Source of the DNA: Rhodanobacteraceae bacterium
GTDB lineage: Bacteria; Pseudomonadota; Gammaproteobacteria; Xanthomonadales; Rhodanobacteraceae
Direction: 5' to 3'
DNA: 17,642 nt
NCBI GenBank assembly: GCA_025924775.1
Contig: JAICHS010000018.1
Location: 1 to 17,642 of the forward strand
In this document: positions 6,009 through 12,791 of the stretch, one piece after another
How positions within the stretch are numbered: the first letter of the stretch is position 1
How the letters are laid out: every line of letters starts with the position of its first letter
Notes under the pieces: model-generated
What the model was told of the DNA's origin: nothing
The model's input: the letters and a program-made list of their open reading frames with translations, nothing else
The model's database searches: none
Made by a program: the position numbers and the translations under genes

Positions 6009-7099
6009 AAGAGCACCGTGCGCACCGCCGTGGCGTCCACGTTCTCCATGATTTCCGCACGCCCGATGCCGCGCCACAGGATCAGCCGCAGCGCGCCCGC
6101 GCGGTTCTTCTTGTCGAGCTGCATTCGCGCCAGCAGGGCATCGGCATCAGTGTTCGCGGGCAGCGCCACGGGCAGGCCGATGCGTTGCAGCAGCGCGTGC
6201 AGCCGCGCGGTGTCGGCCGCGTCGGCCATCCCGAGGTGCGTGGACAGGCGGGCGGCCAGCAACATTCCGACCGCGACGGCTTCGCCGTGCAGCAGTACGC
6301 CGTAACCCGCTTCGGCTTCCAGGGCGTGGCCGAAGCTGTGGCCGAAGTTCAGCAAGGCGCGCTCGCCGGTTTCGCGTTCGTCGCGTGCGACCACGCCGGC
6401 CTTGAAGCGGCAGCAGACGGCGATGGCGTGGTCGAGGGCCTCGCCGTCACGCGCCAGCAGCGCATCGACGTGGGCTTCCAGCCACGCGAAGAACCCGGCG
6501 TCGCCGATGCACGCGGTCTTCACCACTTCGGCCAGACCCGCGCGCAGCTCGCGATCCGGCAACGTGGCCAGCGTGTCGAGGTCAGCGACGACGGCACGCG
6601 GCTGGTGGAACGCGCCGATCAGGTTCTTGCCCGCAGGATGGTCGACGCCGGTCTTGCCACCGACCGAGGCATCCACCATCGCCAGCAGGGTGGTCGGGAA
6701 TTGCAGGAAGTCGATGCCGCGCATCCAGCACGCCGCGGCGAAGCCCGCGATGTCGCCGGTCACGCCTCCGCCCAGTGCCAGCACGCAGGCGTCGCGGGTG
6801 GCGCCAAGCCGCGCCAGGGCATCGAGTACTGTGGCTGCCGCGGCGAGATTCTTGTGCGTTTCACCCGCCGGCAGCACCAGCGTTTCCACCTGCAGCGGGT
6901 TGGCGCCATGGGGTTGCATGGCCGCGAGCGCGTCCTGCAGCCGTCGCGCATACAGCGGCGCGACGTGTGCGTCACTGACGATCAGGGCATGGCCGCCACG
7001 GACCGCGCTACGCCATACGTCGACACGCTCCAGCAGGCCGTGGCCGATATCGATCGGGTAGCGGCGCCCGGCCAGTCCGACTTCAAGCGTGGTGGTCAC
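6005..7099 (-). CDS. aroB: 3-dehydroquinate synthase
   Basis: Second step of the shikimate pathway: DAHP to 3-dehydroquinate, NAD- and metal-dependent, in the cytosol. It has 364 residues, usual for AroB. Visible motifs are the NAD-binding segment LALGGGVTGDIAGFAAA, FPTTLLAMVDASVGGKTGVDHPAGKNLIGAF, the metal-site glutamate in ELRAGLAEVVKTA, and the metal-site histidines in NFGHSFGHALE and LLHGEAVAVGM. The start is a GTG overlapping the aroK stop (GTGA, 7096-7099); the frame is open further upstream, but that part is antisense-like peptide in another frame of aroK. The TAG stop is part of a REP element, so the last residues (VRTVLL) abut the repeat. It is probably co-transcribed with aroK. Confidence 0.93.
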   Translation of the reverse strand: MTTTLEVGLAGRRYPIDIGHGLLERVDVWRSAVRGGHALIVSDAHVAPLYARRLQDALAAMQPHGANPLQVETLVLPAGETHKNLAAAATVLDALARLGATRDACVLALGGGVTGDIAGFAAACWMRGIDFLQFPTTLLAMVDASVGGKTGVDHPAGKNLIGAFHQPRAVVADLDTLATLPDRELRAGLAEVVKTACIGDAGFFAWLEAHVDALLARDGEALDHAIAVCCRFKAGVVARDERETGERALLNFGHSFGHALEAEAGYGVLLHGEAVAVGMLLAARLSTHLGMADAADTARLHALLQRIGLPVALPANTDADALLARMQLDKKNRAGALRLILWRGIGRAEIMENVDATAVRTVLL

Positions 7100-7647
7100 G
7101 CGGACACCCGTGGTGCCGGTAGGCGTTGCCACGCATCTTCCAGCAACGCCGCGATGCGCGTGGCCGCGTGTTGGCACGATTCGTCGGTGCTGGCGACGGT
7201 GCAGTCCGCCAGCTCGCGATAGATCGGGTCGCGCTCGCGCGCAAGCTGCTCCAGCCGGGCGCGCCGGTCGTCCGTTGCCAGCAGCGGCCGCTGGCGGTCG
7301 CGCGCCAGCCGGTGCAGCTGCTGCTCGACGCTGGTCTGCAACCATGCGACGAAGCCATGCCGGCGCAGCAGCGCGCGGTTGTCCGGCACCAGCACCGCGC
7401 CGCCGCCGGTGGCCAGCACGATGCCTTCGCGCGGCACCAACTCGGCCAGCAGCTCGGATTCGCGGCGGCGAAAGCCGGCCTCGCCCTCGATCTCGAAGAT
7501 CGTCGCCACCCGGGTGCCCGTGCGGGCTTCGATCGCCGCGTCCAGGTCGATGCACGGCATGCCGAAATGCTCGGCCAGCCTGCGTCCGATGCTGGACTTG
7601 CCGGCGCCCATCGGGCCGATCAGGAACAGGTTGGGCGACGGGTTCAT
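7096..7647 (-). CDS. aroK: Shikimate kinase
   Basis: ATP-dependent phosphorylation of shikimate to shikimate 3-phosphate. It has 183 residues, the normal size. The Walker A loop is LIGPMGAGKSSIGRRLA near residues 8-24; the shikimate-binding Asp and Arg lie in CIDLDAAIEARTG and GEAGFRRRESELL; ATGGGAVL is the conserved GGG motif; the lid is RDRQRPLL. The frame allows a start 15 residues earlier (MLPFDGG), but homology begins at MNPSPNLFLIG, so I choose the ATG at 7647. No Shine-Dalgarno precedes it; a promoter-like pair TTGACG/TGTACT ends 6 nt upstream, which suggests a leaderless mRNA. The stop overlaps the aroB GTG. This is the first gene of the - strand unit. Confidence 0.93.
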   Translation of the reverse strand: MNPSPNLFLIGPMGAGKSSIGRRLAEHFGMPCIDLDAAIEARTGTRVATIFEIEGEAGFRRRESELLAELVPREGIVLATGGGAVLVPDNRALLRRHGFVAWLQTSVEQQLHRLARDRQRPLLATDDRRARLEQLARERDPIYRELADCTVASTDESCQHAATRIAALLEDAWQRLPAPRVSA

Positions 7648-7653
7648 TCGCCA

Positions 7654-7682
7654 AGTACAACCGTACTGGCTCCCGCCGTCAA
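7654..7682 (-). promoter_or_regulatory. aroK: Candidate sigma-70 promoter of aroK (possible leaderless start)
   Basis: On the - strand TTGACG (7682-7677), a 17-nt spacer and TGTACT (7659-7654) fit a sigma-70 promoter (5/6 and 4/6 matches). Start would fall about 7 nt further on, at the A of the aroK ATG. The region also holds two inverted repeats: GCTCCCG 7669-7675 with CGGGAGC 7684-7690, and CCA-GTAC/GTAC-TGG at 7651-7669. These could be operator or attenuator structures. Confidence 0.4.
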
Positions 7683-7698
7683 ACGGGAGCATGTGCGA

Positions 7699-7808
7699 AG
7701 CGGCTGTCGTGAAAAGTCAGGGCATGGATGCCCGTTCTGGTGTTTCACGACGCCGATCAACCTCGAAGATCCATGCGTTCCGTTGCACGGCGATCATGGA
7801 TGATCGCA
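7699..7808. repeat. ~110-bp structured repeat, copy 1, directly after ilvE
   Basis: This copy starts next to the ilvE stop and matches copy 2 (8799-8908) at both ends. Its first 45 nt agree at about 37 positions (AGCGGCTGT, AGTCAGG, CCGTTCTGGTG shared), and its gene-proximal end shares GGCGATCA and GATCGCAC. It forms a perfect 8-bp palindrome (GCGATCAT 7790-7797 with ATGATCGC 7800-7807). It also has a 9-bp stem (GTCGTGAAA 7706-7714 with TTTCACGAC 7743-7751) enclosing an inner GGGC/GCCC hairpin at 7721-7734. No open reading frame of note. It could act as a 3' transcript end, but there is no T-tract. Confidence 0.65.
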
Positions 7809-8729
7809 CTACAACGCCTCGAGCCAGCCCCACTTGTCTTCGGTACGGCCATCGAACAGGCCGAAGAACAGGTCCTGGATCTTGCGCGTGACCGGGCCGG
7901 CCGCGCCCGCGCCAACCTGCTTGCTGTCGATCGCGCGGATCGGCGTGACTTCGGCCGCGGTGCCGCACATGAAGATCTCGTCCGCGAGGTACAGGTACTC
8001 GCGTGGCAGTTCACGTTCGACCACCGGGATGCCGTGCGCGTGCGCCAGCGTGATGATGGAATCGCGCGTGATGCCGTTCAGCAGCGACGCGCTGACTGGC
8101 GCGGTGTGCAACGCGCCGTCCATCACCAGGAACACGTTTTCGCCGGCACCCTCGCTGAGCAGGCCGGTGGACGCCAACGCGATGCCCTCGCCGAAGCCGC
8201 GTTGACGCGCCTCGCGCGCGATCAGCTGGCCGGAAAGGTAATTGCCTGCGGCCTTGGCGCCCGCGGGAATGGTGTTGGGCGCGAAGCGCTGCCAGCTGGA
8301 TACGCAGGCCGTGATGCCCTGTTTGAGGGCTTCCGGCCCGAGGTACGGGCCCATCGGCCAACCGGCGACGGTGATGCTGACCGGGGTGTCGGCCGAAATG
8401 CCGAAGCCGCCGAGGCCGCGGAACGCGCACGGACGGATGTAGGCCTGGTCGAAACCGTTCTTCTTCAGCACTTCGTGGCAGGCGGCCGTGACCTGCGCCG
8501 CGTCGAACGGCATCGGCATGTCGTAGATGCGCGCCGAGTTGTAGAAGCGCTTCATGTGCGCCGCCAGCCGGAAAATGGCGCCGCCCTTGGGGGTTTTGTA
8601 GCAGCGGACGCCTTCGAAGATCGCCGAGCCGTACTGCAGGCTGTGCGACATCACGTGCACCGTCGCTTCCTTCCACGGCACGATCTTGCCGTCGTGCCAG
8701 ACCCACTCGGGATACTTCTGTTCGGCCAT
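7809..8729 (-). CDS. ilvE: Branched-chain amino acid aminotransferase
   Basis: A PLP-dependent fold-type IV aminotransferase that interconverts Leu, Ile and Val with their 2-oxoacids. It has 306 residues, near the E. coli enzyme length. It shows HSLQYGSAIFEGVRCY near 29-44, RLAAHMKRFYNSA, YIRPCAFRG, the PLP-lysine K159 in PAGAKAAGNYLSG, LLSEGAGENVFLV, LNGITRDSIITLA, and EIFMCGTAAEVTPI near the C-terminus. The ATG at 8729 has a good Shine-Dalgarno, GGAG 7 nt upstream (AGCGGAGCCGCAAC). It appears to be a single-gene unit, with a structured repeat right after its stop and another copy upstream beyond the promoter region. Its substrates would link to the branched-chain side of metabolism, but nothing shows co-regulation with the dehydrogenase cluster. 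Confidence 0.95.
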   Translation of the reverse strand: MAEQKYPEWVWHDGKIVPWKEATVHVMSHSLQYGSAIFEGVRCYKTPKGGAIFRLAAHMKRFYNSARIYDMPMPFDAAQVTAACHEVLKKNGFDQAYIRPCAFRGLGGFGISADTPVSITVAGWPMGPYLGPEALKQGITACVSSWQRFAPNTIPAGAKAAGNYLSGQLIAREARQRGFGEGIALASTGLLSEGAGENVFLVMDGALHTAPVSASLLNGITRDSIITLAHAHGIPVVERELPREYLYLADEIFMCGTAAEVTPIRAIDSKQVGAGAAGPVTRKIQDLFFGLFDGRTEDKWGWLEAL

Positions 8730-8753
8730 GTTGCGGCTCCGCTGAAAACCGCA

Positions 8754-8759
8754 ATGATA
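8754..8759 (-). promoter_or_regulatory. ilvE: Candidate -10 box upstream of ilvE
   Basis: On the - strand TATCAT (5 of 6 matches to TATAAT) lies 24 nt before the ilvE ATG, giving a short leader that includes the GGAG ribosome binding site. No good -35 hexamer is visible at 16-18 nt spacing. Confidence 0.3.
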
Positions 8760-8798
8760 GCGTGTCGCGTGGACCGAAGACCGTGATACGCCGGTCGC

Positions 8799-8908
8799 AG
8801 CGGCTGTGGTGGGAAGTCAGGCCAGGGAGAGCCGTTCTGGTGCATGTGGGTGCCAAGTGATCCAGTCCGGCGTTTCACTCGACTGCGTGGCGATCAGGAC
8901 GATCGCAC
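8799..8908. repeat. ~110-bp structured repeat, copy 2, directly after xerD
   Basis: Same orientation and same position relative to its gene as copy 1: it ends 2 nt from the xerD stop. It keeps a gene-proximal hairpin (GCGATC 8890-8895 with GATCGC 8901-8906, 5-nt loop) and a central one where GGC/GCC replaces GGG/CCC. That is a compensatory G-C to C-G change at one pair. The middle about 40 nt differ from copy 1, and the 9-bp outer stem of copy 1 is not kept. Confidence 0.6.
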
Positions 8909-8910
8909 GG

Positions 8911-9831
8911 TCATGCCCGTGGGTGATGCTGCGAATGCAACCGCTTCAGCCCTTCGCGCGCAACCGCGGTGTAGATCTGGGTGGTGGAAAGGTTGCTGTG
9001 GCCCAGCAGCATCTGCAACGCGCGCAGATCGGCACCATGGTTCAAAAGATGGGTCGCGAACGAATGCCGCAGCACGTGCGGCGAAATGCGCTTGGCCGCG
9101 ATGCCCGCGGTCAGCGCGTGCTTCTTCACGATCATCCAGGCCATCTGGCGGGTCATCCCGGCGGCGCGGTTGGACAGGAACAGCGCCGGGGTTTCGCGCC
9201 CCTTGGCCAATACCGGGCGCGCCTCGCGCAGGTAGCGGTCCAGCCAGTCGGTGCAGGTTTCACCGATCGGCACCAGCCGCTCCTTGCCGCCCTTGCCGGT
9301 GACGCGCAGCACGCCGCTGCGCAGGTTGAGTCCCGCCAGCGGCAAGGCCACCAGTTCGCTGACGCGCAGTCCGCAAGCGTACATCAGTTCCAGCATCGCG
9401 CGGTCGCGCAAGCCCAGTGGCGTGCCGGCGTCGGGCGCTTCGAGCAAACGCTCGATCTCGCGTTCGGCCAGCGCCTTGGGCAGGGTGCGCGGCAACTTGG
9501 GCGCGTCCAGCAGCAGCGTCGGGTCCTCGAATGCCGCGTCCCGGCGCACCTGGTCTGCGTAGAACCGGCGCAGCGCCGTCAGCTCACGCGCGTTGGTGCG
9601 GGCGCCGATGCCGGCGCGGTTGCGCGCGGCCAGGTAGTCGAACAGGTCCGCGCGCGTCGCCCGCAGCAACCCCTGCGCGTGCTGCGCAAGCCAGCTGGCG
9701 CAACGTTCCAGATCGCCGCGATAATCGATCAGCGTCAGGTCCGCGAGGCCGTCGCGCGACCACGCGCCTTCCAGGAATGCGTCGATCGCGCTGCGGTCGG
9801 CGGCGGCGATGTTCGAGGCGGCGTCAGTCAC
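8911..9831 (-). CDS. xerD: Site-specific tyrosine recombinase XerD
   Basis: Resolves chromosome dimers at dif together with XerC at the FtsK-marked septum. It has 306 residues (E. coli XerD 298). The N-terminal SAM-like DNA-binding domain is at about 10-105. The catalytic domain shows all active-site residues: Arg in MYACGLRVSELVAL, Lys in VTGKGGKERLVPIG, His and Arg in HVLRHSFATHLL, His in LGHSNLSTTQIYT, and the nucleophile Tyr in that last motif. The ending LKRLHSQHHPRA is of XerD type rather than XerC. The start is a GTG at 9831 with AGG directly in front and no ATG alternative in the N-terminal region, so the exact start is uncertain. It is divergent from the RDD gene (54-nt gap), and the stop is followed by repeat copy 2. 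It is a chromosomal housekeeping recombinase; nothing nearby suggests an integrated element. Confidence 0.93.
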   Translation of the reverse strand: MTDAASNIAAADRSAIDAFLEGAWSRDGLADLTLIDYRGDLERCASWLAQHAQGLLRATRADLFDYLAARNRAGIGARTNARELTALRRFYADQVRRDAAFEDPTLLLDAPKLPRTLPKALAEREIERLLEAPDAGTPLGLRDRAMLELMYACGLRVSELVALPLAGLNLRSGVLRVTGKGGKERLVPIGETCTDWLDRYLREARPVLAKGRETPALFLSNRAAGMTRQMAWMIVKKHALTAGIAAKRISPHVLRHSFATHLLNHGADLRALQMLLGHSNLSTTQIYTAVAREGLKRLHSQHHPRA

Positions 9832-9885
9832 CCTGAGATGCTGGCGCAGCGTTCCTGTTCCTGCAAGGCCTTGGCGAGGCGACCG

Positions 9886-10326
9886 ATGCCAGCTTCAGTT
9901 GCAGCTTCAATGCCGGTGGCGCTGTGGCGGCGCTTCGCGGCGATGGCGTACGACCTGTTCCCGTTGCTCGGGCTGTGGTTCGTGGCGGCGGCCTTGTGGG
10001 TGCTGGCGTTCCACGCCGCGTACGACCTTGCGCACCCCGGCTTGGTGTGGAAAGCCTTGCTGGGCCTGTGGCTGCTCGCGGTCACCGCGGCCTATTTCGT
10101 GCTGTCGTGGGTGCGGGTGGGCGCGACGGTGGGTTCGCGTGCGTGGAAGTTCCGCCTGGTGCAGGGCGACGGCACGCGCATCGGCGTGCGCACTGCGCTG
10201 CTGCGCTTCGTGCTGGCATCGCTGTCGCTGGCGTTGCTGGGATGCGGGTTCTGGTACGCGTGGTTCGACGCCGGCCGGCGCACCTGGCACGACCGCGTGT
10301 GCGGAACACGCGTGACGCGGTTGTGA
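9886..10326 (+). CDS. RDD-family membrane protein
   Basis: A 146-residue inner-membrane protein of the RDD family (Pfam RDD), whose function is generally unknown; some members are linked to ion transport. The N-terminus LWRRFAAMAYDLFPLLGLWF carries the Arg and Asp of the first helix, and the C-terminal GRRTWHDRVCGTRVTRL is the typical RRTxHDxxxGT ending. Three to four hydrophobic segments are visible (about 20-45, 60-80 and 112-132). I chose the ATG at 9886 because GAGG lies 7 nt upstream; a second in-frame ATG at 9910 (MPVALWRRF) is possible and closer to where homology begins. It is divergent from xerD and convergent with lptG. RDD genes are often found near lptFG and xerD in xanthomonads as I recall. 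Confidence 0.82.
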   Translation: MPASVAASMPVALWRRFAAMAYDLFPLLGLWFVAAALWVLAFHAAYDLAHPGLVWKALLGLWLLAVTAAYFVLSWVRVGATVGSRAWKFRLVQGDGTRIGVRTALLRFVLASLSLALLGCGFWYAWFDAGRRTWHDRVCGTRVTRL

Positions 10327-10341
10327 TTGGCCCGCATCCTC

Positions 10342-10374
10342 GCAGGCGCCGTTCGCGCGCAGGCACGCTCCTAC
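10342..10374 (-). repeat. REP-type element (GTAGGAGC family), copy C
   Basis: On the - strand it reads GTAGGAGCGTGCCTGCGCGC and on to GGCGCCTGCG, the classic REP start with a GCGTGC/GCGCGC stem. It faces copy B head to head with 12 nt between their 5' ends, forming an inverted REP pair (REPIN-like) between the convergent RDD and lptG genes. Confidence 0.6.
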
Positions 10375-10386
10375 GAAAGCAGGTCT

Positions 10387-10433
10387 GCAGGAGCCGGCCG
10401 GCACGCAGCGCCTGCTTCATCTTTTCCGGCGAT
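10387..10433 (+). repeat. REP-type element (GTAGGAGC family), copy B
   Basis: Reads GCAGGAGCCGGCC, then GCAGCGCCTGC and TTTTCCGGCGA, matching copy A (5962-6008, opposite strand) at about 40 of 47 positions by eye. It ends 2 nt before the lptG stop and, together with copy C, fills the 109-nt gap between two convergent genes. Confidence 0.65.
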
Positions 10434-10435
10434 GG

Positions 10436-11548
10436 CTAAACCCGCCGGTAGTACCAGACCGAGATGCCCAGCAGCAGCAGCGCGGGAATCAGGTTGACGA
10501 TGAACGGCGGCGCGCCGAACACGGTGCCGGTACTGATGATCGCGCGCTGGATGAAGTACCACGCAATCGCGACGATCACGCCCAGGAACAGGCGCTTGCC
10601 GAGCCCGCCGGAGCGCAGCGCGCCGAAGCCGAACGGCAGCGCGCACAACACCAGCAGCAGGGTATTGATCGGGTAGAACGCGCGCGTCCAGTACGCGTTC
10701 AAATAGGAGCTGGGGTTTTGCCGGTTGGCGCGCAGGTAGGCGATGTTGCGCGACAGTTCCCGCAGCGACAGGTACTCCGGGTGCGCAACCGAGGCTTCCA
10801 GCACGTCGGGGTCGAGCGAGGTTTGCCATGCCTGCTGCTTGTGGGTGGCGCTGACCGCGCCCGTGGTCGAGACGGCGGTGTCGCGCACGTCGTGCAGGGT
10901 CCACGTCTTGCCTTCCTGGGTGGCCAGCTTGGCGTGCCGGAACGAGGTGAGTTCGCCCGCAGCGTCGAACCCGAATATCCGCACGTCCGCCAGTTCCACC
11001 TGCGGGCGGCCGTGCACCAGCTGCGCCAGCGCCGCCTTGGCGTTGATGATGGCATTGCCGTCGCGTGCCCACAGGCCGCTGCCCTGGCGCATGTGCAACT
11101 GGCCGGACGTGCGTTGCAACTGGATCTGTTGCGCGCGCTGGTCGCCGGCCGGGGCCGCGGTTTCGCCGAGGATGAAGACCCCGATCATCAGGATGCATAC
11201 GATGCCGGTCACCGACAGGCAGATGCGCAGCTTGGACATGCCGGCCGCGCGCAGTGCGGTCAGTTCGCCGGTGGTGGCCAGCGCGCCGATCCCGACCAGG
11301 CTGCCGATCAGGGCCGCGAACACGAACCACTGGTAGGCGCGACGCGGGATCGTCAACAGGATGTAGGCGACCGCGTTGCCGAGCGTGTAGCCGTTGTGAC
11401 CGATGTTGCCGATCTGGGTGGCGAACTGGATGAAGGCGTCGAGGCCCGTCAGCACCAGCCAGGTCAGCAGCAGGCCGCCCAGCACGGTGACCGCGATCAG
11501 CCAGTCCGCGCGCTTGATGCGAAAACGTTGCCGAACCGCGAAATTCAC
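10436..11548 (-). CDS. lptG: LPS export ABC transporter permease LptG
   Basis: One of the two inner-membrane permeases of the LptB2FG complex that extracts lipopolysaccharide from the inner membrane and passes it to LptC/LptA. It has 370 residues. Three N-terminal helices are visible: ADWLIAVTVLGGLLLTWLVL (about 14-34), then the segments around AVAYILLTIPRRAYQWFVFA and LVGIGALATTGELTALRAAG. The coupling-type segment TTGELTALRAAGMSK lies where LptF/G contact LptB. A periplasmic beta-jellyroll domain (about 130-270) and three C-terminal helices (INTLLLVLCALPFGFGAL, LFLGVIVAIAWYFIQRA, NLIPALLLLGISVWYYR) follow. The start is a GTG overlapping the lptF stop (GTGA), so translation is coupled; longer open frame upstream is a shadow of lptF. 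Confidence 0.92.
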   Translation of the reverse strand: MNFAVRQRFRIKRADWLIAVTVLGGLLLTWLVLTGLDAFIQFATQIGNIGHNGYTLGNAVAYILLTIPRRAYQWFVFAALIGSLVGIGALATTGELTALRAAGMSKLRICLSVTGIVCILMIGVFILGETAAPAGDQRAQQIQLQRTSGQLHMRQGSGLWARDGNAIINAKAALAQLVHGRPQVELADVRIFGFDAAGELTSFRHAKLATQEGKTWTLHDVRDTAVSTTGAVSATHKQQAWQTSLDPDVLEASVAHPEYLSLRELSRNIAYLRANRQNPSSYLNAYWTRAFYPINTLLLVLCALPFGFGALRSGGLGKRLFLGVIVAIAWYFIQRAIISTGTVFGAPPFIVNLIPALLLLGISVWYYRRV

Positions 11549-12666
11549 GCGCCCGCTCCGGCGGCGTCGCGTGGCTTGCGCGTGGCGTACTGCCGGGCAA
11601 ACGCCCACGCGGCTCCCGCGAATACCGGCAGCAGCACCCACCACAGGCCCACGGGCGCGGGCAGCTTGCCGCTGGCGATGAATGAGCGGCCGAGCTGCAT
11701 CATGTTGACGATGATCAGGTAGGCCAGCACCGCGATCAGGATGCGGCCCACGGGCGAGGTGCGCGGGCCCTGGCGCGACATCGGCAGCGCCAGCATCGCC
11801 AGCACCAGCGGCCCGAACGGAATCGCGATGCGCCACTGCAGTTCCGCGCGGGCGGCGGGGTCGTGGTCGCCGATCAGCGAGGTCGTGGTGCGCAGGCCTT
11901 CCGGGTCGTTGTCGCCGCTGTCGTCGCTGGGTTGCGACAGCGCGATGTCGTTGCGCTGGAATTGCATCAGGCGCCAGTTGTCCTGGCCCAGCCGCAGGTC
12001 GTAGCGATGGCCCTCGTGCAGGGCGATGAAGCGGTTGTCCTCCTGGCCCTCGTGGAACAGGTCGCCACGGTTGGCGGTGATTACGCTGATGCTGGTGATG
12101 CCGTCCTTGCCGACGCGTTCGCTTGCCACGAACAGCTTGCCGAGCTTGGTGCCGTCGGGGCTGACGGTGTTGGCGAACAGGATGCCGCCGCGCCCGGTGA
12201 GGCTGGTGAAGCGCCCGGCTTCCAGGCCGGCGGCGATCACCGAGCGGTTGGCCTGCTCGACTTCCGCGCTCGATGCGCGTGCCGCCAGCGGGCCCAGCCA
12301 CAGCGCCACCAGTGCCACCACGATTGCGGAGCCGATCGCAAAAATGGCCGTGGGCTTCAGCAGCCCACGCGGGCCGAACCCGGACGCCGACAACACGTGC
12401 ATCTCGCTGTCGCGGTACATCCGCCCCAGCGCCAGCAGCACGCCCAGGAACACGCCCATCGGCAGCAGCGCCTGCAGCGTGTTGACCAGGTTCAGGCCCA
12501 GCACCGTGAACATCACGCCGCCCGGCAGGCGGCCCGTCGCCACCTTGTTGGCGATGTCCGCGAAGGTGCTGCCGGTGAAGATCACCAGCAACACCACGAT
12601 GGCCGCCACCGCACCGAGCAGGTACTCGCGCAGGATGTAGCGGTCGAGGATGGAAAGGCGGGGCAT
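11545..12666 (-). CDS. lptF: LPS export ABC transporter permease LptF
   Basis: Partner permease of LptG in the LptB2FG lipopolysaccharide extractor. It has 373 residues and begins MPRLSILDRYILREYLLGAV, the typical LptF start (RYxxRE). The order is: first helix about 16-35; second segment LNLVNTLQALLPMGVFLGVLLALGRMYRDSEM with the LptB-contact region MHVLSASGFGPRGLL; third helix about 105-125; periplasmic jellyroll about 130-275; then three helices (AIPFGPLVLAMLALPMS, ILIAVLAYLIIVNMMQLG, GLWWVLLPVFAGAAWAFA). The stop overlaps the lptG GTG. No clear Shine-Dalgarno precedes the ATG. It lies 125 nt downstream of a hybrid histidine kinase on the same strand, not next to a divergent pepA as in E. 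coli. Confidence 0.93.
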   Translation of the reverse strand: MPRLSILDRYILREYLLGAVAAIVVLLVIFTGSTFADIANKVATGRLPGGVMFTVLGLNLVNTLQALLPMGVFLGVLLALGRMYRDSEMHVLSASGFGPRGLLKPTAIFAIGSAIVVALVALWLGPLAARASSAEVEQANRSVIAAGLEAGRFTSLTGRGGILFANTVSPDGTKLGKLFVASERVGKDGITSISVITANRGDLFHEGQEDNRFIALHEGHRYDLRLGQDNWRLMQFQRNDIALSQPSDDSGDNDPEGLRTTTSLIGDHDPAARAELQWRIAIPFGPLVLAMLALPMSRQGPRTSPVGRILIAVLAYLIIVNMMQLGRSFIASGKLPAPVGLWWVLLPVFAGAAWAFARQYATRKPRDAAGAGA

Positions 12667-12716
12667 CGGCTGGATTGGGCGGCTTTGCGAACCGGAAGTG
12701 TAGTGGCGCGCATTCT

Positions 12717-12739
12717 GCGGCCGCCGTTCCCGGCGCCGC
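12717..12739. terminator. Possible hairpin in the kinase-lptF gap
   Basis: GCGG-C-CGCCG pairs with CGGCG-CCGC around the loop TTCC (9 bp with one bulged C). It starts about 52 nt after the hybrid kinase stop on the - strand. There is no T-tract, so termination is uncertain. A weak -10-like TACACT (12702-12697, - strand) lies between it and lptF, leaving room for a separate lptF promoter. Nothing else is recognisable in this 125-nt gap. Confidence 0.3.
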
Positions 12740-12791
12740 GTGCGGGGCGCGAATTCAGCCGCAGTTCGGTGGCGGTGCCGACCAGATGCCG

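Noticed and set aside
5905..6060. N-terminal extension of the WGR-like protein
   Set aside because: It would run through the REP element and the end of aroB and gives an Arg/Cys-rich peptide unlike the domain.
7100..7660. Upstream extension of the aroB frame
   Set aside because: Open only because it is another frame of aroK; AroB homology begins at the GTG at 7099, which overlaps the aroK stop.
7699..8908. ilvE as a transposon or integron cassette because it is flanked by repeats
   Set aside because: The repeats are direct and not terminally inverted, no transposase is present, and ilvE is compositionally like its neighbours. Bracketing by dispersed 3'-end repeats is the simpler reading.
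8911..9831. xerD as the integrase of a mobile element
   Set aside because: All features and the C-terminal sequence fit the chromosomal XerD; no excisionase, cargo genes or attachment-site duplication are seen. The repeats beside it also follow ilvE and so do not mark an att site.
8806..9885. Upstream extension of the RDD frame across xerD
   Set aside because: The open frame continues far upstream, but that part is antisense to xerD and carries no family similarity. The ATG at 9886 has its own ribosome binding site.
11549..12301. Upstream extension of the lptG frame
   Set aside because: Another frame of lptF, Arg/Gly-rich, no domain; LptG begins at the GTG overlapping the lptF stop.
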